A stretch of 64,000 nt of DNA from Seohaeicola zhoushanensis (GCF_014656415.1 NZ_BNCJ01000001.1:671406-735405); one strand, 5' to 3'; positions 26,302 to 34,968 are shown, counted from the first letter of the stretch. Program-made: numbers and translations. Notes: generated from the sequence alone by a model not told the origin.

Positions 26302-27120
26302 TCAACCGTTGCGGCCGGGCACTGTCGGTTCCGCTGCTCCCGAACGCTCGGGCAGGCGGCCCGGAGGCGGCCCCGGCGGGCGCATCCCGCCAAAGCCCTG
26401 CTCCTGCGGACGCGCCTCGGGCGAGACCCCGACCACCAGCGCCGCGTCGTAGTAGTCCGGTTGCTCGCGGATGGCGGCAAAGGCGGTGTCGCCCGCCTCC
26501 TGCGCGATGCCGTCGGTCGCGTTCACCGTATCCCGCGTGCCGCCACGTTCGTTGTAGGGCGCGACCGACTGGAACAGGTAGGCGCTGAGCGCATCGGGGA
26601 AGAAGATCTGCCCGGTCAGCACGTTGGTCTCCTCGAGGAAGACCTTGTAGTGGATATGCGTGGTGCGGCCGCGATACCAGCCGGGATAGATCGTGGCGAA
26701 TTCGGCGATGCCGGTCGCGTCGGAGAACTGGGTGCCGCGCAGGAAGGTCTCGCCCTTGGTGCTGATCTGCTGGTCGCTGCCCTGCCGCGCGAAGCCCGAG
26801 TAATTGCCTGCCGCGTCGCAATGCCAGACATCGGCGCGGGCGCCCTCGATCGGCTGGCAGTCGGCGGTCACCACCTGCAGGCGCAGCCGCATCGGCACGC
26901 CGGGGCGGCCCTCGGTGATGTCCTGCCGCACCAGGTGCGGGTCGATGTAATAGGGCCCTTCGGTCACCTGCGGGGTCAGGATGCAGGCATTGGCCCCGAT
27001 CAGCCCGGCGGCGGCCGCCTGGGCTTGGACCGGGGGCGCGAAGACTCCGGTGCCGAGAGTGACGAAGGGCGAGACCGCAAGGGTGGCGAGGAAGTCGCGG
27101 CGGGATTGGGACGGGGTCAT
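26302..27120 (-). CDS. Tat-exported intradiol ring-cleavage dioxygenase family protein
   Basis: 272 residues. The N-terminus SRRDFLATLAV is a twin-arginine signal with hydrophobic core and an AQA cleavage site near residue 35. The mature part has the protocatechuate 3,4-dioxygenase-like beta sandwich: LTPQVTEGPYYID, ARADVWHCDAAGNYSG and the iron-site region YPGWYRGRTTHIHYKVF with Tyr and two His ligands. The C-terminus is a Pro/Gly-rich tail. Intradiol enzymes cleave catechols between the hydroxyls using non-heme Fe(III); the periplasmic members are poorly characterised. A GbsR/MarR-like regulator gene follows. Confidence 0.88.
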   Translation of the reverse strand: MTPSQSRRDFLATLAVSPFVTLGTGVFAPPVQAQAAAAGLIGANACILTPQVTEGPYYIDPHLVRQDITEGRPGVPMRLRLQVVTADCQPIEGARADVWHCDAAGNYSGFARQGSDQQISTKGETFLRGTQFSDATGIAEFATIYPGWYRGRTTHIHYKVFLEETNVLTGQIFFPDALSAYLFQSVAPYNERGGTRDTVNATDGIAQEAGDTAFAAIREQPDYYDAALVVGVSPEARPQEQGFGGMRPPGPPPGRLPERSGAAEPTVPGRNG

Positions 27121-27131
27121 GCTCGGGTAGT

Positions 27132-27153
27132 CCTGTTTCTTGTTATGAACAGG
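27132..27153 (-). promoter_or_regulatory. Inverted repeat upstream of the dioxygenase gene
   Basis: CCTGTT and AACAGG form an imperfectly spaced dyad (10 bp between arms) just upstream of the dioxygenase start. It is flanked by a 10-bp direct repeat, CATGCTCGGG, at 27118-27127 and 27161-27170. It may be a regulator site, but differs from the ATTTCTGT operator. Confidence 0.3.
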
Positions 27154-27220
27154 ATCAACGCATGCTCGGGCCGATTCCGTCCCTCACGTTTTGATGTGTG
27201 GCGGTTTCCTGCCGTTCAGC

Positions 27221-27250
27221 CTTGGCCGATGCTGGGCTCGGTCCCGGCAC
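27221..27250 (-). pseudogene. Short remnant resembling the 3' end of plsY
   Basis: On the minus strand this stretch reads RAGTEPSIGQ-G-stop, against RAGTEPKIGQ-K-stop at the true end of plsY (27651-27680). The two DNA segments agree in about 24 of 28 positions and have the same orientation. Nothing upstream of it resembles the rest of PlsY, so it appears to be a tiny duplicated tail. Confidence 0.4.
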
Positions 27251-27402
27251 GCATGGGCCTGGGCAACCGGCTTGCCCGCCCCCAAGCGCAAGGCGCCCCT
27301 GTGGCCGTAAGGATGCAGCGCCGGGCGGTCTTGCAGGAATGGCCTTGCGTGACCTGGGCAGGGCGAAGCAGCATGAGGGCATTTACAACAGGGATTAAGC
27401 AA

Positions 27403-27648
27403 ATGCGCGACTTCTTCATCGGTTCGTTCGAAAAACTCGTAGCGGTTATCATCATCCTGCTGGCGGTCGTCGTCGTGATCGCCGGCCTGGGCGCGATGTT
27501 CTCGGAGGGCTTCCTGCAGGGCATCGCCATCCTGATCGGCGGCGGACTCTACGTCATCATGATGGGCGGCATACTCTACCTGGCGCTGGGCATCTATCAC
27601 AACACCAGGCGCACGGCCGAGGCCATCGAGCGGCTGGCCGCGAAGTAG
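27403..27648 (+). CDS. Small two-helix membrane protein
   Basis: 81 residues from ATG 27403 with AGGGA upstream; an in-frame ATG at 27373 would add ten residues. Two hydrophobic helices (about 11-31 LVAVIIILLAVVVVIAGLGA and 39-62 GIAILIGGGLYVIMMGGILYL) are followed by a basic amphipathic tail with NTRRTAEAIERLAAK. The pattern recalls DUF4282-type small membrane proteins, though I am not sure of the family. It lies convergent with plsY, two bases apart, and downstream of the plsY-tail remnant. Confidence 0.7.
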   Translation: MRDFFIGSFEKLVAVIIILLAVVVVIAGLGAMFSEGFLQGIAILIGGGLYVIMMGGILYLALGIYHNTRRTAEAIERLAAK

Positions 27649-27650
27649 GG

Positions 27651-28256
27651 CTACTTCTGGCCGATCTTCGGTTCGGTCCCGGCACGCAGGCGGGCGATGT
27701 TCGCCGAATGCCGCGAGAAGACCAGCGCCGTCAGCCCCAGCGCCAGCACCACGGTGCCGGAATAACCGAACAGCAGCGCCCAGAGGGTCGAACTCGCCGC
27801 GGCGGTCAGCGCCGCGAGCGAGGAGATGCGCCGGACGTAGGCCGCCGCCGCCCAGGTGGCGCAGCAGGCCAGGCCCACCGGCCAGGCCAGCGCCAGCCAG
27901 ACGCCGAGGAAGGTGGCGACGCCCTTGCCGCCCTTGAAGCCGAGCCAGACTGGCCAGCAATGTCCGAGCACCGCAAACAGCGCACCGATCTGCGCGCCGG
28001 CCTCGCCGGCCAGCATCCGCCCGAGCAGCACGGCGACGACGCCTTTCAGCGCGTCGAACAACAGGGTGAGGGCCGCCGCGCCCTTGTTGCCGGTGCGCAG
28101 AACGTTGGTCGCACCGATATTGCCCGACCCGATCTTGCGCAGGTCGCCCAACCCCATCACCCGCGAGATCAGCAACCCGGCGGCGATGGTGCCGAGCAGA
28201 TAGCCGAGAACGGCAACAAGAAGCAGCGTCAGGGCCGGGGCGTCGAAGGCGGGCAT
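27651..28256 (-). CDS. plsY: Acyl-phosphate:glycerol-3-phosphate acyltransferase
   Basis: 201 residues with five or more TM helices. It transfers the acyl group from acyl-phosphate to glycerol-3-phosphate, starting phospholipid synthesis. The three conserved loops are visible: KIGSGNIGATNVLR, GHCWPVWLGFKGGKGVATFLG, and the C-terminal NIARLRAGTEPKIG. The ATG overlaps the stop of the dihydroorotase-like gene by one base (TGATG), placing plsY last in the pyrB operon. Confidence 0.95.
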   Translation of the reverse strand: MPAFDAPALTLLLVAVLGYLLGTIAAGLLISRVMGLGDLRKIGSGNIGATNVLRTGNKGAAALTLLFDALKGVVAVLLGRMLAGEAGAQIGALFAVLGHCWPVWLGFKGGKGVATFLGVWLALAWPVGLACCATWAAAAYVRRISSLAALTAAASSTLWALLFGYSGTVVLALGLTALVFSRHSANIARLRAGTEPKIGQK

Positions 28257-29563
28257 CAGGGTCTCCGGTAGACGGGTTTTCCGGCCACGAGGGTCGCGAG
28301 AACCCTACCCTGCATCCGCGCGCCGTCAAACGGGGTGTTGCGCGATTTGGAGTGCAACTGTGCGCGGTCGAGCACGAAGGGCACATCGGCGTCGAACAGC
28401 ACCAGGTCGGCGGGCGCGCCGACGCTCAGCCGCCCGGTGGGCAGGCCCAGTCGTTTGGCCGGGTTCAGCGCCATTGCGCGGAACAGCTGGGGCAGCGTCA
28501 GGTGGCCGGCGTGGTAGAGCCGCAGCGCGGCGGGCAGCAGGGTTTCGAGCGCCACCGCGCCGCTGGCCGCCTCCTCAAAGGGGCGGCGCTTCGACTCTTC
28601 GTCCTGCGGGGTGTGCATCGAGCAGATCACGTCGATCAGCCCCTCGGCCACGGCCTCGATCATGCCCTGGCGGTCTTCCTCGGCGCGCAGCGGCGGCTTG
28701 ACCTTGAAGAAGGTGCGGTAGTCGGCGACGTCGAATTCGTTCAGCGTCAGGTGGTGGATCGAGATGCCCGCGGTGATGTCGAGCCCGTTGCGCTTGGCCC
28801 GCGCCAGGGCCGGCAGGGCGCGGCGGGTGGTGATCTGGTCGGCGTGGTATTTCGCGCCGGTCATCTCGATCAGGGCGATGTCGCGGTCGAGGCCCATGCG
28901 CTCGGCCATGGGCGAGACGGCGGGCAGGCCGCGCAGGCTGGCGAACTTGCCCGAGGTGGCGGCGGCCCCGGCCGAAAGTCCCGGATCCTGAGGATGGGCG
29001 ATGACCAGCGCGCCGAGCGAGCGCGCATAGGTCAGCGCGCGAGAGAGTACCTTGGTGTCGGTCACGACATGGTCGCAGTCGGTGAAGGCGACGGCGCCCG
29101 CGTCCATCAGGAAGCCGATCTCGGTCATCTCGCGCCCGGCGCGGCCCTTGGTCAGGGCGGCCATGGGGAGGACGCGCACCGGCGCGGCCTCGTTGGCGCG
29201 GCGGCGGACGAATTCCAGCACCTCGGGGGTGTCGATGGCGGGCTCGGTGTCGGGCCGCGTGACCATGGTGGTGACGCCGCCCGCCGCCGCCGCCAGCCCG
29301 GCCGAGCGATAGCTTTCCTTGTGCCGCTCGCCCGGCTCGCAGACCTTCACGCCGATGTCGACGATGCCGGGGGCGAGGCAGTGGCCGCGCGCGTCCTCGA
29401 TGGTGACGGCCTCGGGTTTGAGGCCCTGCGCCGCGAGGAAGGCGGCGGCGCCGCCGCCGGTGGCGAGGGCGGCGATCACGCCGTCCTGCACCAGCAGGTG
29501 GCCGGTCTCGTCGGTGCCGGCTTCGGGGTCGATCAGGCGGGCATTGGTGAAAAGCAGGGTCAT
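28256..29563 (-). CDS. Dihydroorotase-like protein lacking metal-binding histidines (PyrC'/PyrX type)
   Basis: 435 residues, clearly of the type I dihydroorotase family (APGIVD, GGVTTMVTRPDTEP, NGLDITAGISIHHLTL, NPAKRLGLPTGRLSVGAPADLVLFD). The zinc motif that should read D-x-H-x-H-x-R-E-P-G after PGIVD reads D-I-G-V-K-V-C-E-P-G here, so both histidines are missing, and the later DHAPH-like motif is SMHTPQDEE. Such degenerate copies in other bacteria serve as structural partners of aspartate transcarbamoylase rather than as enzymes, and pyrB is three genes upstream in the same operon. An active pyrC is expected elsewhere in the genome. Confidence 0.88.
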   Translation of the reverse strand: MTLLFTNARLIDPEAGTDETGHLLVQDGVIAALATGGGAAAFLAAQGLKPEAVTIEDARGHCLAPGIVDIGVKVCEPGERHKESYRSAGLAAAAGGVTTMVTRPDTEPAIDTPEVLEFVRRRANEAAPVRVLPMAALTKGRAGREMTEIGFLMDAGAVAFTDCDHVVTDTKVLSRALTYARSLGALVIAHPQDPGLSAGAAATSGKFASLRGLPAVSPMAERMGLDRDIALIEMTGAKYHADQITTRRALPALARAKRNGLDITAGISIHHLTLNEFDVADYRTFFKVKPPLRAEEDRQGMIEAVAEGLIDVICSMHTPQDEESKRRPFEEAASGAVALETLLPAALRLYHAGHLTLPQLFRAMALNPAKRLGLPTGRLSVGAPADLVLFDADVPFVLDRAQLHSKSRNTPFDGARMQGRVLATLVAGKPVYRRP

Positions 29564-29576
29564 GGGCGGTCCTTGG

Positions 29577-30104
29577 TCATCGCAGCGCCAGCCAGAGGAT
29601 CAGCGCCACCAGCAGCATCACCACCGTGAAGATGGCGCCGCCGATGCGGCGGGCGCGCGAGCGGGCCTGGCGGGGAGAGGGGCGCGGTGTCGTCGCGCTG
29701 GCCGAGGCGATCTTGCCTGCGGTCCAGTCGGTGGGCACCTGGTGGTAGAACCCCACCGGCTCGATACCGGGGCGGGGGGTCAGGGTTTCGGCGCGGCCCT
29801 CGTGGGCGCGGCTGAGCAGGACCAGCGCATGGCCCTTCAGCGCATCGAGGCGGGCGCGGTCGGGGGCGACCTCGGCCTCGGAGACGTCGGCGCCATCGGC
29901 GAGGTAGGCCGAGAGGCCGATACCGTCGAGATCGGCCAGGCGGAGGATTTCGAGATGGGTGGCGTCGAGCGAGGGCACGCCAAGCGCATCGGCCAGCGCG
30001 CCCGGCTCGTCGCGCAGGAAGCGGACATGCTCGGGGGGCAGGTCGAGGTGGAAGACGCGCACCGCGCGCATCTCGCCGGGGGAAACGGTGAGGATGTCGC
30101 TCAT
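29577..30104 (-). CDS. Tail-anchored protein of unknown function in the pyrB operon
   Basis: 175 residues. ATG 30104 overlaps the preceding stop (ATGA). The first ~140 residues are soluble, with EMRAVRVFHLDLPPEHVRFL and a leucine-rich middle, followed by a basic Ser/Pro linker (TPRPSPRQARSRARR) and a single C-terminal TM helix (IGGAIFTVVMLLVALILWLAL). It has no signal peptide, so it is probably tail-anchored with the bulk in the cytoplasm. I recognise no family. It is translated between pyrB and the degenerate dihydroorotase. Confidence 0.8.
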   Translation of the reverse strand: MSDILTVSPGEMRAVRVFHLDLPPEHVRFLRDEPGALADALGVPSLDATHLEILRLADLDGIGLSAYLADGADVSEAEVAPDRARLDALKGHALVLLSRAHEGRAETLTPRPGIEPVGFYHQVPTDWTAGKIASASATTPRPSPRQARSRARRIGGAIFTVVMLLVALILWLALR

Positions 30105-30652
30105 GCCGTGCCTTCCTGAACCTTGAGTATCAGGGCATGAACGGCCTCGGGGTCGGCAATGTTCCGGAAGCCGACCTTCTCGACATCGGTGGAATGCTTG
30201 TTGTGGTGAAGCCGCTCGGCGAAATGCACGTGGCCGGGGTTGCCCGGCACCAGTTCGACCTTCGTCTCGCGGATGATCGGCCATTGCTCCAGCCGGCGGT
30301 GGCCGAACAGGGTCCAGCCGATGAAGGCGCGCAGGGTCGTCAGCGTGTAGAAGGAGTGCCGGGTCTTGTACGCCAGGAACATGGTGCGCCCGAAGGCCGG
30401 GTAGCCGATCAGGATGCAGGCTGTCAGCCACAGCCCGAACAGCGCCAGCAGCGCCTTGGTCGTGGGGGCCTCGGGTATCCGGTATGCCATCATCACCGTG
30501 GCGAAGGCGATGACGCCGATGGCAAGGAGAGAGCGGTAGGGATCGGTCTTCAGCGAGGGGTCGTCCGAGCGCGGCGCCCCCTGCCATAGAATCCGTTCGC
30601 CCGGTTGCAGGATGCCCTGCCATTCAGGCGATATGATCTCGGTCTGCGTCAC
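30101..30652 (-). CDS. Bacterial PH-like membrane protein in the pyrB operon
   Basis: 183 residues. The start is GTG, overlapping the pyrB stop (GTGA). The opening [17 protein letters not shown] is the usual lead-in of membrane-bound bacterial PH-domain proteins. Two TM helices (about 43-62 and 68-90) are followed by a soluble part with [20 protein letters not shown] and [11 protein letters not shown]. The function is unknown; operon position suggests nothing specific about pyrimidines. Confidence 0.8.
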   Translation of the reverse strand: MTQTEIISPEWQGILQPGERILWQGAPRSDDPSLKTDPYRSLLAIGVIAFATVMMAYRIPEAPTTKALLALFGLWLTACILIGYPAFGRTMFLAYKTRHSFYTLTTLRAFIGWTLFGHRRLEQWPIIRETKVELVPGNPGHVHFAERLHHNKHSTDVEKVGFRNIADPEAVHALILKVQEGTA

Positions 30653-31590
30653 GCCGCGCGCCTGTCGCGCAGGTTGCGGGCCAGCAGGTCCATCGCCGCC
30701 ATGCGCACGGCGACGCCCATCTCGACCTGGTCCTGGATGACGGAGCGGTTGATGTCATCGGCCAGGGTGCCGTCGATCTCGACCCCGCGGTTCATCGGGC
30801 CGGGGTGCATCACGATGGCGTCGGGCTTGGCCAGCGCCAGCTTCTCGGCATCCAGCCCGTAGCGGTGGTAATACTCGCGCTCGGACGGGATGAAGCCGCC
30901 GTCCATCCGCTCCTTCTGGAGCCGCAGCATCATCACCACGTCGACGTCCTTCAGCCCCTCGGCCATGTCGCCATAGACCTCGCAGCCGAGGTCGGCGACG
31001 CCGGCGGGCATCAGCGTCGGCGGGCCGATCAGGCGGATGCGGCTTTCCATGCGGTTCAGCAGCAGGATGTTCGACCGCGCCACGCGGCTATGCGCGATGT
31101 CGCCGCAGATCGCCACGTTCAGCCGGTGCAGCCGCCCCTTGGCGCGGCGGATGGTCAGCGCGTCGAGCAGCGCCTGGGTCGGGTGTTCGTGCCGCCCGTC
31201 GCCGGCGTTCAGCACGGCGCAGTTCACCTTCTGCGCCAGCAGGTCGACCGCGCCCGACGAGGGGTGCCGCACCACCAGCAGGTCGGGGTGCATGGCGTTC
31301 AGCGTCATCGCGGTGTCGATCAGGGTTTCGCCCTTCTTCACCGAGGAGGTCTGCATCGACATGTTCATCACGTCCGCGCCCAGCCGCTTGCCCGCCAGCT
31401 CGAAGCTGGCCTGGGTGCGGGTCGAGTTCTCGAAGAACATGTTGATCTGGGTCAGGCCCCTGAGCGCGTCGCCATGCTTGTCGGCGCGGCGGTTCAGGGC
31501 GGCATAGTCATCGGCCAGGTCGAGAATCGCGGTGATCTCGGCTGGCGCCAGGTGCTCGATCCCCAGGAGGTGGCGTTGGGAAAAGGTCAT
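30649..31590 (-). CDS. pyrB: Aspartate carbamoyltransferase catalytic subunit
   Basis: 313 residues. It condenses carbamoyl phosphate and aspartate in the second step of pyrimidine synthesis. The carbamoyl-phosphate loop is [13 protein letters not shown], followed by [10 protein letters not shown], the [14 protein letters not shown] motif, and [16 protein letters not shown] near the C-terminus. No pyrI regulatory gene is nearby. The dihydroorotase-like protein encoded downstream in the operon is a probable complex partner. It is the first gene of a five-gene run ending with plsY. Confidence 0.97.
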   Translation of the reverse strand: MTFSQRHLLGIEHLAPAEITAILDLADDYAALNRRADKHGDALRGLTQINMFFENSTRTQASFELAGKRLGADVMNMSMQTSSVKKGETLIDTAMTLNAMHPDLLVVRHPSSGAVDLLAQKVNCAVLNAGDGRHEHPTQALLDALTIRRAKGRLHRLNVAICGDIAHSRVARSNILLLNRMESRIRLIGPPTLMPAGVADLGCEVYGDMAEGLKDVDVVMMLRLQKERMDGGFIPSEREYYHRYGLDAEKLALAKPDAIVMHPGPMNRGVEIDGTLADDINRSVIQDQVEMGVAVRMAAMDLLARNLRDRRAA

Positions 31591-31653
31591 CGGCGCGCTC
31601 CGCTCGTAGTCGGGTGTCTTATAGAAAGGCCGCGAGGGGGCTGCAACCGGGCG

Positions 31654-32304
31654 TCAGCCTTCGGGCCGCGCCTTCGGGCGGATTGTCGGGGCGCAGCCGC
31701 CCTCGGGGGTGCAGCGGCTGCCGGGCAGGCAGATGGTGCCGCCCGTGCAGCGGGTCGCGCCGGGGGGTGAACAGGTGGCATCGGGCAGGCAGAGCGTGCT
31801 GGGCGGGCACCAGCGGGCATTGCCGCAGTCGGTGGCGCTGGCGGGGATGCAGCCGCCGCCGAGGCTGCATTTCTGCCCCGGCCCGCAGGACCCGCCGCCC
31901 TTGCAGAGCGCGGTTCCCGAGGGCGCGCAGCCGCCCGTGGGCAGGCAGATGCTGCCCGGCGGGCAGGAGCGGCCAAAGCCGCAGTCCCTGTAGCCCGCGC
32001 GCAGGCAGCTGCCGTCCGAGCCGCAATAGGTTCCCGGCAGGCAGGTGCGGCCATTGGCGCAGCGTTGCGATCCAACCGGAGCGCAGCTGCCGTCGGGCAT
32101 ACAGCTTTCGCCCATCCGGCAGAATCGCCCGCCGCCGCAGAAGGTGGCGCCGATGGGCAGGCAGGTGCCGTCCGGCGCGCAGCTGGTGCCCATGGGGCAG
32201 CAGCTTCCGGTGAGGCAGGCGCTCTGTCCCGGCGCGCAGCTGCCAAAGGCGGCGGCGGCCTGGGCGAACAGGGCAAAGATCAGCGCGAGGGCGAGTCTGG
32301 CCAT
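31654..32304 (-). CDS. Secreted protein made of 26-residue cysteine repeats
   Basis: 216 residues. A signal peptide (LALALIFALFAQAAAA, cleavage near residue 20) is followed by seven tandem repeats. Repeats 2 to 7 keep the exact spacing C-x5-C-x5-C-x5-C-x7, giving 26 residues per unit; the first repeat is a variant with six cysteines. The total is 30 cysteines. Typical units read FCGGGRFCRMGESCMPDGSC and RDCGFGRSCPPGSICLPTGG. The tail is basic (RPKARPEG). The even cysteine count and exported location point to a disulphide-knotted rod. I recognise no family with certainty. It is divergent from the uracil-DNA glycosylase gene. Confidence 0.85.
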   Translation of the reverse strand: MARLALALIFALFAQAAAAFGSCAPGQSACLTGSCCPMGTSCAPDGTCLPIGATFCGGGRFCRMGESCMPDGSCAPVGSQRCANGRTCLPGTYCGSDGSCLRAGYRDCGFGRSCPPGSICLPTGGCAPSGTALCKGGGSCGPGQKCSLGGGCIPASATDCGNARWCPPSTLCLPDATCSPPGATRCTGGTICLPGSRCTPEGGCAPTIRPKARPEG

Positions 32305-32357
32305 GGCACGAGAGTTGGCGCTGGAACCTGCCCTGTCCAGCCCCTAGGTTTGCGGCC

Positions 32358-33125
32358 ATGGAATCGGCCCCGGACTTTTACACTGCGCGTGCGCTGCTGG
32401 AGTGGCAGATCGAACTTGGCGCGACCGAGGCGATCGGCGACGCCCCGGTCGACCGCTATGCGTTGGCCGATGTCTCGCCCGCCAAGGCGCGGGCCGCCGC
32501 TGCCGTGCATGAACCCATCGTCATCCCGGCGGTCGATCCGGTGGCCGAGGCGCGCGAGATGGCGCGGGCGGCGGGCTCGCTCGAACAGCTCAAGGTGGCG
32601 ATGTCCGATTACGACCATTGCGACCTGAAGAAGGGCGCCCGCAACCTTGTCTTCTGCGACGGGGTGGCGGGATCGCGCGTCATGCTGATCGGCGAGGCGC
32701 CGGGCCGCGAGGAAGACCTGCAGGGCAAACCCTTTGTCGGCCGCGCCGGGCAGCTGCTCGACCGGATGCTGTGGGCCATCGGCCTCAGCCGCGCCGAGAG
32801 CGTCTATATCACCAACGTCCTGCCCTGGCGGCCACCGCAGAACCGCGACCCTCGCCCGGACGAGATCGCCATGCTGCTGCCCTTCCTGCAGCGCCATGTC
32901 GAACTGGCCAAGCCCGACGTGCTGGTGCTGATGGGGAACATCAGCTGTGATGCGGTGCTGGGTCGGCGCGGCATCACCCGCCTGCGCGGGCAATGGACCG
33001 AGGCCTGGGGCAAGCCGGTGCTGCCGATGTTCCACCCGGCCTACCTTCTGCGCCAGGCCGGCGAGAAGAAGAAGGCCTGGGCCGACCTGCTTGAACTGAA
33101 TGCCTGGCTGGGAGAGAGCCATTGA
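32358..33125 (+). CDS. Uracil-DNA glycosylase, family 4-like
   Basis: 255 residues. It removes uracil from DNA as the first step of base-excision repair. Motif 1 is LIGEAPGREEDLQGKPFVG, YITNVLPWRPPQNRDP follows, and motif 2 is MFHPAYLLRQ. A poorly conserved N-terminal extension of ~75 residues precedes the core, as in other alphaproteobacterial members. Only three cysteines are near where family 4 enzymes place four Fe-S ligands, so a classical 4Fe-4S cluster is doubtful. The stop overlaps the TTG start of the next gene (TTGA). Confidence 0.9.
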   Translation: MESAPDFYTARALLEWQIELGATEAIGDAPVDRYALADVSPAKARAAAAVHEPIVIPAVDPVAEAREMARAAGSLEQLKVAMSDYDHCDLKKGARNLVFCDGVAGSRVMLIGEAPGREEDLQGKPFVGRAGQLLDRMLWAIGLSRAESVYITNVLPWRPPQNRDPRPDEIAMLLPFLQRHVELAKPDVLVLMGNISCDAVLGRRGITRLRGQWTEAWGKPVLPMFHPAYLLRQAGEKKKAWADLLELNAWLGESH

Positions 33126-33721
33126 AGATACTCGCCTTTTCCGACCTGCATATGGCTCGCGCCCGGGCCCGCGACATCGTCGCGGCCAGCGCCGAGGCCG
33201 ACCTGGTGATCGGGGCCGGGGACTTCTGCAACATGCGCCAGGGCATCGACGAGGCGATGGCGATGCTGGCGGGCATCACCAGACCCTTCGTGCTGGTGCC
33301 CGGCAATGCCGAGAGCCTGGACGAACTGCGCGGCGCGGCCCCGGCCGGGGCGACCATCCTGCATGGCAGCGGCGTCGATGTCTCGGGGCTGAAGCTCTTC
33401 GGGCTGGGCCATGCGGTGCCCGAGACGCCCTTCGGCCAGTGGTCCTGCGACATCTCCGAGGCCGAGGCCGAACGGCTGCTGGCCGAATGCAGCGTTGCCG
33501 ACGTGCTGGTGCTGCACTCGCCGCCCAAGGGGCTGGGCGATGCGACCTCGACCGGGCTTTCGGTCGGCTCGACCGCGATCCGCGAGGCCATCGTGCGGAT
33601 CCAGCCGAAGCTGGCGGTCTGCGGTCATATCCATGACAGCTGGGGCCAGCGCGGCACCATCGGGGCGACCGAGGTGGTCAACCTCGGGCCGACGGTGAAC
33701 TGGTTCGAGGTCACGCCGTGA
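33122..33721 (+). CDS. Calcineurin-like metallophosphoesterase
   Basis: 199 residues with a TTG start in a TTGA overlap with the glycosylase stop. All core motifs of the superfamily are present: D-x-H (SDLHMA), GDxC (GAGDFC), GN-x-E (PGNAES), a lone His (VLHSPPKG) and GHIH (CGHIHDSWG). The short single-domain form resembles YfcE-type or archaeal-type phosphoesterases. The substrate is unknown. The stop overlaps the GTG start of the LysE-family gene (GTGA). Confidence 0.9.
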   Translation: MKILAFSDLHMARARARDIVAASAEADLVIGAGDFCNMRQGIDEAMAMLAGITRPFVLVPGNAESLDELRGAAPAGATILHGSGVDVSGLKLFGLGHAVPETPFGQWSCDISEAEAERLLAECSVADVLVLHSPPKGLGDATSTGLSVGSTAIREAIVRIQPKLAVCGHIHDSWGQRGTIGATEVVNLGPTVNWFEVTP

Positions 33722-34332
33722 TCGACCCGCTGGTGCTGCTGGCCTTCGTCCCCGCCGCACTGGCGCTGAACCTGACGCCGGGGGCGGACATGATGTTCTG
33801 CCTCGGGCAGGGCCTGCGCTCGGGGCCGCGTGCGGCGGTAGCGGCGAGCGCCGGGATCTCGATGGGCTCCTTCGTGCATGTGACGCTGGCGGCGCTGGGC
33901 CTCGGCGCGGCGCTGGCGGCGGTGCCCTGGCTGTTCGACGCGATCCGCTGGGTCGGCGTGGCCTACCTGCTCTGGCTGGCGGTGCAGGCCTTCCGCAGCC
34001 GCGGCGGGGCAGAGGCCCCGGCGGTGCCGGCGCGGCGGGCCTTTCGGGCGGGGTTCTTCGTCAACCTGACCAATCCCAAGGTCATCCTCTTCGTGCTGGC
34101 CTTCATCCCGCAATTCGTCGACCCGGCCCGCCCGGTGCTGGCGCAATTCCTGATCTTCGGCGCGGTGCTGGGGCTGGGCGGCTTCGTCGTCAACAGCCTG
34201 GTCGGCGTCTTCGCAAGCGGCGCGGGCCGGCGGCTGGCCTCGCCCGTTGCTCAAACCTGGCTGGGCCGGATCAGCGGGGCGATCTTCGCCGCGCTGGCGC
34301 TGCGCCTGGCGCTGCTGGAAAGGGCCGCCTGA
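33718..34332 (+). CDS. LysE/RhtB-family amino-acid exporter
   Basis: 204 residues, about six TM helices. The N-terminal [19 protein letters not shown] and the central [25 protein letters not shown] are the hallmark motifs of the family, which exports amino acids or homoserine lactones. GTG start. Its TGA overlaps the moaB ATG by one base, so it is in the same transcript, with no evident functional link to repair or molybdenum genes. Confidence 0.93.
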   Translation: MIDPLVLLAFVPAALALNLTPGADMMFCLGQGLRSGPRAAVAASAGISMGSFVHVTLAALGLGAALAAVPWLFDAIRWVGVAYLLWLAVQAFRSRGGAEAPAVPARRAFRAGFFVNLTNPKVILFVLAFIPQFVDPARPVLAQFLIFGAVLGLGGFVVNSLVGVFASGAGRRLASPVAQTWLGRISGAIFAALALRLALLERAA

Positions 34333-34862
34333 TGGCTGACCGCGACTTCATACCCGTCCGCATCGCGGTGCTGACGGTCTCGGACACCCGCTCGCTGGAC
34401 GAGGACCGCTCGGGCCAGGTGCTGGTCGACCGCATCGCCGCCGCCGGCCATGTCCTGGCCGCGCGCACCATCCTGCGGGACGAACGTGCCGAGATCGCCG
34501 ACCAGCTGCGCGCCTGGGTCGCCGACCCGGAAATCGACGTCATCATCTCGACCGGCGGCACCGGCCTCACCGGGCGCGACGTGACGGTCGAGGCGCATCG
34601 CGATGTCTACGAGAAGGAGATCGACGCCTTTTCGACCGTCTTCACCATCGTCTCGATGAACAAGATCGGCACCAGCGCGGTGCAGAGCCGCGCGACGGCG
34701 GGCGTCGCGGGGGGAACTTACCTCTTCGCGCTGCCCGGCAGCCCCGGCGCCTGCAAGGACGCCTGGGACGAGATCCTGGTGAAACAGCTCGATTATCGTC
34801 ACATGCCCTGCAACTTTGTCGAGATTTTCCCGCGATTGGACGAGCACAAGCGACGGAAATAG
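34332..34862 (+). CDS. moaB: Molybdenum cofactor biosynthesis protein B
   Basis: 176 residues. It is the MogA/MoaB-fold protein that adenylylates molybdopterin before metal insertion. The pterin-binding fold is shown by [25 protein letters not shown], and [18 protein letters not shown]. The length and the C-terminal [13 protein letters not shown] fit MoaB rather than MogA. Other molybdenum-cofactor genes of the window lie 14 kb further on (fdhD to moeA). Confidence 0.95.
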   Translation: MADRDFIPVRIAVLTVSDTRSLDEDRSGQVLVDRIAAAGHVLAARTILRDERAEIADQLRAWVADPEIDVIISTGGTGLTGRDVTVEAHRDVYEKEIDAFSTVFTIVSMNKIGTSAVQSRATAGVAGGTYLFALPGSPGACKDAWDEILVKQLDYRHMPCNFVEIFPRLDEHKRRK

Positions 34863-34968
34863 CGCCGGGCGGCGTAGTAACCCCGATATGACCCACTTGT
34901 GGCTTGGTGGAATCCCGCCCGGCCGGTATTTTCACGGGGTCCGCATTGCGCGGGGAGTAGGCGAGGGT

